Source: Ailanthus altissimus
Lineage: Eukaryota; Streptophyta; Magnoliopsida; Sapindales; Simaroubaceae
Assembly: GCA_946807835.1 (NCBI GenBank)
Contig: OX327693.1
Span: 8,015,501-8,079,500, forward strand
Direction: 5' to 3'
Length of the DNA: 64,000 nt
Position numbers and translations under genes: made by a program. The notes beneath the pieces were generated by a model. It was not told where the DNA came from. It saw nothing but the letters and a program-made list of their open reading frames with translations, and did not search any database. This document shows, in pieces, positions 56,991 to 64,000 of the stretch (positions are counted from its first letter, which is position 1; every line of letters begins with the position of its first letter).

Positions 56991-59106
56991 CTAATGGTCA
57001 AATCAAGTAATGCAATTGTTGCCCTTGACTTCATTATTGAACCCTCAAAACTGGAGGTTAAGCAAGCTCACTTTCTACTGCTATTGCCTTGTTTGATCAT
57101 TGTTACCAAAGAATAGAGGAATATAAAAAAGTGAATAGGCTACTATCAAGTTTTTTTGAACACTATTAAGAAAAAGAAAACAACTTACAAAGAGTTACCT
57201 CTCTTTATTTTGCCTTTCCCCGTCCTCTATACCTTGATAAAAGGGCTAATCAAGTCTGTGCTCTCTGAGTTCTACTAAGTCAAAAGGTCTCCGATAGAGA
57301 CTACATGCTTTTAAGATTTATAGACTTTTTCCTTGTCTTTTAAAGAAAATGCCAACTTGGATGTTTAGAAAATTGTTGAAATAGTAAGATGAGGGTAGGT
57401 TACAAATAACAGTCCACAAAAGCAAAATGTTAACATGAATAAACACAAGTGTAGACCCGAATTTGAAAAAAATAAGAGGACACGACCACTTCTCCAATAT
57501 CCCTGAGTGTGTTCGGCCTTATTCTCATCAATAATAAACCATAAATGCTTTTAACTATAATTGCTCAAAGGTAAATTCTATATAAGGGCATCCTCTTTCT
57601 CATCATTATATGTAGAGAGGTAATAAAACTCCTTATTCTAATTATAATTTACCATACTTTGGTAAAATTGTTGAAGCTTAAGGAAGGTAAGTATACTCTT
57701 ATCAGCCTTCGCTCAAATAACATAGAGCTTAACCATAATCCTCCCTAAATTAAAGTTCAATTGGCATGGAGGTTTAGTTGGGCTAATATTTGGACAGAAT
57801 ATGGATGAAGAAGTACTCTTAGCCTTAATTTAACTTGGACGAGGTTGAGGGCCACTTCGTCTGCTGGTGGAGTGCTTATTTATTTATCTTGCGAAAAATA
57901 CTCAATGTGACACTACTCAATATTTGATATCTGATCTTCAGTATCTTAAGATCTTTAGGCTGCATACTAAATAGGTAGTGAACCAACCAGGTAGGTAGTT
58001 TAATTCGTAAAAGACCTCATCATCAGTCCAAATGACGTTCTTCTTTTTCTTTGGTTTACTAGTCTGCCCCTGGCAACTAGTCACCCTTGAGAAATACTAG
58101 TTGACACCTCTTGGTCGTCCCTATCCCCATTAATAGTTCTCTCAGAGTCATCCTTGTCATTGATTAATTTGACCTACATTTTCTCCTTAGTTGGACCCAC
58201 TAATAACTAGCTAGAGTTATCGACCATCTTATGCATCTCCATCTCTACCTCCTCAATCTAGGCTACTCTCAATATTCAATTCACCACCAAAGTGACTAGA
58301 ATATTTATTAGATATATTTTGGGAGTCATCGGCTTCACTTGAAGACATTTTTTTTTTATCAACAAAGACATACTTATAATCAAGATAGATAACTTAATAA
58401 CTAAAGACAAGTACTCAAAAAGTTGAAGGTCAAAACCTAGAAATGCAAAAAAGCCAAAACAATAACTACAAAAGCGTGAAAATAACAAAGAATGGCAAAA
58501 AATAATGCTTATTTGTAATTAAAGATCACTGAAGATAAAGTTGAATGGTTCTTGAGATGAAAAGCTTCTCTTTCTTTAATTGTAACCTTCTTTTTTTAAA
58601 AATTCTCAAATGGTTGAAAAATAGGAAGTAAGAGGGAATATGCAAATATATAAAGAATCCTTATAGTGATCCTAACCGTTAAACAAAGATCTGATGGTTG
58701 AAATACACTTATTAGTGAAGAGTCCCCTTAACTGACAAATGCCCTTCCAAAAGCTCTTATTGACTCTTTAATCAGACTCAATAGCCTAAGATATGTCCAA
58801 ATCAGCAAAATTTGAAAAGACATAATTGTTCAAGGATCTGCCAATTAGTGCACAATTCTCAAAGGGTCACCGTGCATTAAATACATTTTTGGTGTCGATT
58901 TCGAATCACCAATCCTAAGCCATAAGACCATCGTCCTAATAGGCCAACTGCTTTACATGTTTAAGAGTACACCTATGATAGCACTTTACTACGAACACCT
59001 CGTTGTACTCAAGAACTTAGAAATCTGATCCGACGATGTCACTTATGCTAAACACTTATAATTTTCACAGTAGACCAGTCAATATCAAAAATTGAAGAAC
59101 CTCTAT
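56991..59106. other. probable internal remnant of an LTR element
   Basis: No continuous frame is readable. The 57180-58330 stretch is less AT-rich than its flanks and lies between two direct repeats, as an internal region would, but I could not recognise gag or pol motifs on either strand. The 70-residue frame at 58276-58488 is not supported. Confidence 0.35.
58891..58973 (-). other. tRNA-like sequence, possibly SINE head
   Basis: On the - strand an A-box-like TAAAGCAGTTGG is followed about 47 bases later by a B-box-like GATTCGAAATC, and the segment ends CGACACCA. The outer GGTGT and ACACC are complementary. The cloverleaf does not fit well (no convincing anticodon stem), so it is not called a tRNA gene. 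It could be a tRNA-derived retroposon promoter or chance. Confidence 0.2.
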
Positions 59107-60010
59107 TGCCCTTCAGGATTTGGACCCAATCCACAAACACACAAGAGGGTAAGCCTAGTTTGAGACAATAAGAAGGTTAACCTTCCCAATTCATTAAGGT
59201 TTAAAGTGATCAAACACTTTCCACTAAAGCCCAAGGGGTTCGTGTTTATGACCGAAGCAATATTAAGTTTAATAAGAGCTTCAACACTCTCTATTTCACA
59301 ATTGAGTAGTCATTAGTTTGTAAAAAAAACAAACCCTCTTTATTATGAATGAGCATTATCTAGACTACAACTGAGGAGACCCTTCTTTGATTGATACTGA
59401 CTTATTTTTAGCATATGGCAAAAGCGCCCCAACATGTGGGTGAGGAATTCCTTCTTACAAAGTTGAAAACTCGTAACTAATGGTTACCAGGGACCTTTTT
59501 TATGGGGTTGAGCACCTTTTAAAATGTTGATCACTCCTTATCAAGATGAACACGACTAACATCTCAAATATGACTCTAAGAAATCTAAAGATGAGTAGAA
59601 TATAAAGCTCAAAAGTTCATAGATAAATAAAAATACGCCATCAAAAGAGTCTACGGATAGATAAAATACTAAAATTTTGAGGACTCTATCCAATTTGTTC
59701 TAGGGCTCAAACCATCTTAACTCTATATAAATGGGGTATGATGGTTTCCTCCTTAAAAAAACACTTTTTATGATTCTTTTGACATATAAAGTTTACTAGT
59801 ATTTTCTTTTCTAACTTAGGCATTGTAGGGTGTTTGTCAAAGATTATCACCGATATAGCTATAATCAATCTTTGTTTGCAGCACTCAAGTCCTAATCATT
59901 ATAGGATCATCCTGAAGAAAAGTAATGATCTATCAACACGTCAAAACTATTTTCCCAGAAATATAATTCAACTATTGGCCAAAGATTTCAAGATGGACTT
60001 CTAACTTGAT
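59107..60010 (+). repeat. LTR-like direct repeat, copy 2, with promoter and U5-like end
   Basis: The first 550 bases match copy 1. Downstream come TATATAAA at 59724-59731 and then TAACTTAGGCATTGTAGGGTG with a TTTGTTTGCAG phrase near 59873. The layout and wording are like the R-U5 of plant Ty3/gypsy LTRs (a family resemblance from memory, not a search). No primer-binding site is clear. Confidence 0.45.
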
Positions 60011-60867
60011 TAAGAATCCCAAAATCAATGGTCAACAATAGTTGTAAGAAATATTTAAGCATCAGTAGTGCTATTTGTACAAAATAATTATGGCATAGTT
60101 GAAAAGTTAGATTTCAAAGAGTAACAAAATAAATTAAATAGATAATGTGATAATACCTTAACTAATCTTACCACGATGCTTCAAGTAGCATGAGTGAGTT
60201 TGTATGACTTAATTTATACATGTATGATTATTTTTTAGCATATTATAAGGGCTAAAAACAATCTGATTTATTTTGTACCCTTCGTTCAATGAGAAAATGG
60301 ATTAGATTCTATAAGATCAAACCTCTGGAACTTAAGGAATAATGGAAGGGAATAAAATTTAAAACAAAACCTTTATCTTTAGGGCTCAAGCGGAGGCTCG
60401 TTTATTTATATTTTCTCATATGAATCTCTTTTTGTCTGCTATCGAAGAGAAGAGAAATGATCGAGAGAGGAAAAAGAATATAAAAATGATGAATCAATAG
60501 TTAATAAGGGTGGAGATCTATTGTTTATTAATTATCTCTTATCAAATGAGGACCTGCATATATTTTAAATGCAGACATGACATATATTAAGATATATAAC
60601 TATAGAACGAAGCCATGTTTAAGTTATGCACTACTATTTCAACTTATATTGTGCAATATAAATCATGTCCATGTTATAAAAATGTTAAATGTCCAAACCT
60701 ATAAAGGATACATAGATTTGTGGGAAAAAGATATATGGACCCCTAAAGTTTAAGGAAAAAGACATGCAAAACCCTAAATTTTAAAAATCTCATTTACATC
60801 CCTGTCAAATTACAAAATTTATTAAAGTTAATGATAGAAAGGGTAAAAATAAAAAAAATACCCCATT
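60011..60867. other. AT-rich spacer
   Basis: No gene or distinct repeat is recognised. Confidence 0.5.
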
Positions 60868-61019
60868 TTGACTAAAAAAATATAAATTCGGGTCACGCCG
60901 ATCAACAACCGCCGGTCAACATCAGTCAACAACTAGTCAATGGTAGTCAATAGTTGATCAATAACAAATAATACTGATCAATGCTGGTCAATAGTGGTCA
61001 ATAAATGAACAAAAGTCAA
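60868..61019. promoter_or_regulatory. W-box cluster upstream of the NAC gene
   Basis: Seven GGTCAA or AGTCAA hexamers lie at 60914, 60924, 60935, 60945, 60986, 60996 and 61014. Each is the reverse complement of TTGACC or TTGACT, the WRKY-factor W-box (TTGACY). One more, TTGACT, is on the + strand at 60868. Spacing is mostly 10-11 bases. The cluster sits 0.96-1.1 kb upstream of the NAC start. It may work as a WRKY-responsive module, or be a small degenerate minisatellite. Confidence 0.45.
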
Positions 61020-61908
61020 TGGCATCGGTGGGCGGTGGTTAACAGTTTAAACCCCCTTTTTGAATAGTTTAGTTGAAAATAATATGATAATAGATTTTTA
61101 AATCCATATATAAAAAAAAACTTAGAATTATTTAGTTGATTAAAGTGTTGGTTTCTATTTATAAAGTCAAAGATTCGAAACCCATTTTTAACAATTAATT
61201 GAATTAGACTTTTTTTTTGTAGTTACAATTGGAGCATAATGATAATTTCACTAGTATTAATAATTTTTCAATTAAACTTAATATATTTCGTTACCTAATT
61301 AGGGGGTAAATAAAATTTTTAAAAATTTAAGAGTTTACATATCCATTTTCTCAAATCTTATAAATCTAAATGTTCTTTTCCCTATATTTATTTATGTATG
61401 TATGTATTTATCTCAACCATTAAAATAATTCATTATAAAAGATAAAATATTGACTTAAAAAAATAAAATTTATCTATTAATTTCATGGAATCTAGCAACT
61501 AAATATCAAAGTAAACAATTAAAATCTAAAGTTAAAAAGTAACGTTTAATGTTGTTAAGTTGTCTAACTTTCATTTTAATTTAATTTTTAATCTTATCGA
61601 AATTTATATTTTAGAAAGTTTTTGTAAAAATATTTACACATCTAAAAGAAAAATACAAACATCTGTATTAGAGAAAGTCGAAGATAAATTTGGTCTTTAT
61701 ATTGCTCAGCATACCATAGGAGCTGCCTGCCTTGACGAAGCATGCGCACACCACCAAATCTAGTCAAACTATTAATTAATGCGCTTTTATTTTTTAATTT
61801 TGATAAACAAATAGATAAGTTTTTCTGATCTGGTTGCTAAAGTAGCAATAAACTTGACTAGTATTTTTCTGTTCCTTCTCTTTTACATTTAGGCTTTTCA
61901 TCTTTTCT
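61020..61908. other. NAC upstream region
   Basis: AT-rich. A + frame at 61560-61763 ends with VLEKVEDKFGLYIAQHTIGA and ACLDEACAHHQI, which has more protein-like composition than its AT-rich first half. It could be a captured exon piece, but I recognise no family and see no splice context. Confidence 0.35.
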
Positions 61909-61916
61909 TATAAATA
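61909..61916 (+). promoter_or_regulatory. NAC gene TATA box
   Basis: TATAAATA lies 67-74 bases upstream of the chosen ATG. A start about 30 bases downstream would leave a short leader and place the upstream in-frame ATG (61923) outside the mRNA. This supports 61983 as the start. Confidence 0.55.
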
Positions 61917-61982
61917 GTATATATGGAAACGAAGGCATCATCAGTTTTTTTTGTCTGTCAGGAAAATTATAGTCTGCCCAAA

Positions 61983-63640
61983 ATGATGCCAACAGGGTTC
62001 AGGTTCAATCCCACAGATGAAGAGCTCATCCAAATACTTGAACACAAAGCCTCTGGGCAAGATATGCCTCATGATTTGAATTTCATTGTTGAAAGAAACG
62101 TTTATGATCATGAACCACAAGATCTTCAATGTGCGTCAACTGAGCAAGCTTTCTTCTTTTCTCTTCCTTTCATTATAAGCTTTCTTCTTTTCTCTTCCTT
62201 TCATTATAAGCTTTCTTCTTTTCTCTTCTTTTCATTATATGATGCTTCTAGTTCCATTTTTCCTTAATATTACATGACGTGACTTCACTTTGCATGCTCT
62301 CCTAGAAAAACAAATAGTGATAATTTTGGCTAGCTATAACTCATATTTCTGTTGACATGATATGATTTTACATCTACCCTTGGCTACTTAGCAGTAAAGA
62401 TGTTGATACAGGATTAGAAGTTCAACATTTATGTCAGATATGAGTTATGATGTTTTCAGATTTTAAGTGTAACATTTCATATATTGTAAGAACATATCTG
62501 TATCAATGCCCCTATCTGATTCATAACTATTTCATTTCTATAATTCGTACTCTTCTTATATATATTTATCCATGTTGATGTAGGGGATCGCACCTTGGCT
62601 TTACCTGACAACGAGAGATACTGCTACTGTAGAAAGGAGAATGATTCAAGAGAAGTTGCTGGCCGAGGATGGTGGAAAGCTACAAGCCATGTTAAGAAAA
62701 TTTATGCTAATAACAGTCGTTTGGTTGGCTACAAAAGACCTCTAACATTTCACAGGTTCAAAGATAATGAAAGAAAGCGAAGCAATGCCATCAAGACTAA
62801 CTGGATTATGCACGAATATAGCCTTGAGTTCTATACTACGGTTTGTTGTGCCCTCATTTCATATGCTTATCTATTTTGTTCTATATGCTTAGTTTCAGGC
62901 CTCAATGTGGTTACGTTTTCATTGTTTATGTATATGTATGCTTATTCCTTTCATTGTTTGCGAGTATGCAAATATATATTCTATGGAAAGTGGGGTCTTT
63001 GGATAAATTCGTCGTACAATGTCATCTGCAAAACTATCAAATAAAACTCTTTAGTAGCTTCTTAATGGATTCACTAGATATCAACTATAAATGATCAGAG
63101 CGCGGTTGGTATATATTTGTTGTCAAATAAAAGTGACTATTTACTACACAATTAAATTATTCTAAAATTCAGAAAAAACTCAGTAATACAAACCTACCGT
63201 TAAAATATTGTTCAATAGTAAGTAGATCAATTAATAAAGTTCCAACGCACCACTCATAGTAAGTTTGTTTTTTATTATTAACTTTTGATATATATATATA
63301 TATGTATTTGCAGGATTGGAGACTATGTAAGATCAAATATAAGGGAAAACCAAGTGTGCAAGAAGAGCTAGAGAGTATAAGAAATGGCAACAAATTGAGG
63401 AACGACTCTGAAGCCAGCAGCTCAACAATAATTGGCACGCAGCAGCCAGCTGAATTTTCTGCTGATCAATTACAGCAGCATCAACCACAGCCTTCACAAC
63501 AGCAGCAACAAGATAATTCAAACGATTCATTTCCTATGCAACTTATGAATACATATAATTACTTCAGTGAGGATCAGCTCGAGCAAATAGATTCATCAGA
63601 GCAAATGATATATCCTAGCCTTTGGACCTGGCAGAACTGA
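61983..63640 (+). CDS. NAC-domain transcription factor
   Basis: Three exons, 61983-62130, 62584-62840 and 63314-63640, give 243 residues with GT..AG introns of 453 and 473 bases. NAC proteins are plant-specific nuclear DNA-binding factors. The subdomains appear in order: A, GFRFNPTDEELI (residues 5-16); B, FIVERNVYDHEPQDL; C, GRGWWKATSHVKKIY (76-90); D, LVGYKRPLTFHRF and AIKTNWIMHEYSL (96-130); E, DWRLCKIKYKGK (136-147). The short C-terminal region is Gln-rich (SQQQQQ near residue 200) and acidic, like an activation domain. The first intron splits the Trp-50 codon and the second is phase 0. The protein is short and differs from typical NACs in subdomain C, so I give no symbol. The ATG at 61983 is chosen because the 18457 fragment and the TATA position support it over 61923. 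The splice sites are read by eye. Confidence 0.9.
62147..62239 (+). repeat. 31-bp triplication in NAC intron 1
   Basis: Three tandem 31-base units (62147, 62178, 62209) start AGCTTTCTTCTTTTCTCTTC and end TTTCATTATA; the third has one change. The related NAC fragment at 18614 has only one diverged unit, so the triplication is specific to this copy. It is pyrimidine-rich and lies 17 bases after the donor site. Confidence 0.9.
63287..63303. repeat. (TA)n tract in NAC intron 2
   Basis: A short TA run ends about 10 bases before the acceptor of intron 2 (AG at 63312-63313). It may add to the AU-richness needed for plant splicing. Confidence 0.8.
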
Positions 63641-64000
63641 AATTTACCCCAGTTCTTTTTAGTATATCTTTTAGAAGTTACCTCCCTCGATCTATATGGA
63701 AATGGAATAATTTGTTTGGACTGGTTCAAGTCATGATCATCTACTTAGTTGATTTCTTACGTCAATGTCCTTTATTTCTCTATGCAATGTAACTTTTCCT
63801 AATGAAGTAATCTATGCCAGTTGTCTGAAAACTTTGAACCACTATGTCTCTTCCACGAGTACTGAAATGTGTTACTGCAATTAACTGTGAATACTAGTTT
63901 TAATTAAAAATGATAACAATTATACAACATTGTATAATTCCTCTCGTTAGCATTGCAAGATGAATAGTGGGTTCTTAGGTTTATCTATTTTAGGACAAAA
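63641..64000 (+). other. NAC 3' flank
   Basis: This should contain the 3' untranslated region. An AATGGAATAAT segment at about 63701-63711 could act as a near-upstream poly(A) element, but no single canonical AATAAA stands out. No further gene is visible before the window ends. Confidence 0.4.

Noticed and set aside
58891..58973. tRNA gene on the - strand
   Set aside because: Box-like motifs and a CACCA end are present, but no consistent cloverleaf with an anticodon stem can be drawn. Kept only as a tRNA-like segment.
61923..62267. NAC start at the upstream ATG 61923 and read-through to 62267
   Set aside because: The first 20 residues do not resemble a NAC N-terminus, the TATA box at 61909 would put this ATG upstream of the transcript start, and everything after 62130 is intron.
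62595..63044. 149-residue frame taken as a separate gene
   Set aside because: It is NAC exon 2 read through the intron 2 donor at 62841; the tail is intron sequence.

Overview
The window is nuclear DNA from a flowering plant. It is strongly AT-rich, has no operons or bacterial signals, contains spliced coding sequence with GT..AG introns, and is dominated by plant LTR retrotransposons primed by initiator-Met tRNA. A dicot is likely, but I cannot name the species. I see one gene that looks intact, a NAC-domain transcription factor at the far right (61983-63640, three exons). Almost everything else is transposon sequence, its decay products and AT-rich spacer.

Layout. 1-2478: 3' half of a Ty1/copia element (A, + strand) with its 3' LTR. 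2494-3223: solo LTR of the same family with a perfect 5-bp target duplication. 3.2-9.1 kb: AT-rich DNA with a dispersed repeat pair and an LTR relic ending at a primer-binding site. 9.15-9.43 kb: first copy of a segment repeated elsewhere in the window. 9.45-10.66 kb: Mutator-like terminal-inverted-repeat element. 10.7-15.2 kb: very decayed copia on the - strand. 15.65-18.7 kb: second copy of the repeated segment, a truncated solo LTR, another LTR relic, and a frameshifted copy of NAC exon 1. 18.7-20.0 kb: second Mutator-like element with coding-like cargo. 20.07-20.31 kb: small foldback MITE.

20551-29118 is a nested insertion on the - strand. A copia element (B) flanked by AAATT is interrupted inside its 3' LTR by a complete-ended copia (C, 20834-26382) flanked by GTTTA. 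B has lost most of integrase, RT and RNase H. C keeps the whole gag-PR-IN-RT-RH order but is riddled with stop codons. 29.7-31.25 kb: 3' end of a LINE split by a CACTA-like element. 34.0-35.3 kb: third Mutator-like element. 36.1-37.0 kb: long foldback. 38.4-39.0 kb: possible MULE transposase trace. 39330-47954: decayed copia (E, + strand) with unusually long LTRs (2.06 and 2.29 kb). 49517-50683: GC-rich poly(A) retroposon on the - strand, bounded by a perfect 17-bp target duplication and carrying an array of UUCG-tetraloop hairpins. 56.4-60.0 kb: LTR-like direct repeats resembling Ty3/gypsy. 60.9-61.0 kb: dense W-box cluster about 1 kb upstream of the NAC gene.

The strongest candidates for something undescribed are the GC-rich retroposon with its hairpin array, the GC-rich palindromic motif arrays shared by otherwise different LTR families, and the collinear NAC-flank remnants that point to an old tandem duplication of the NAC locus. 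All calls come from reading the sequence; no database search was made.
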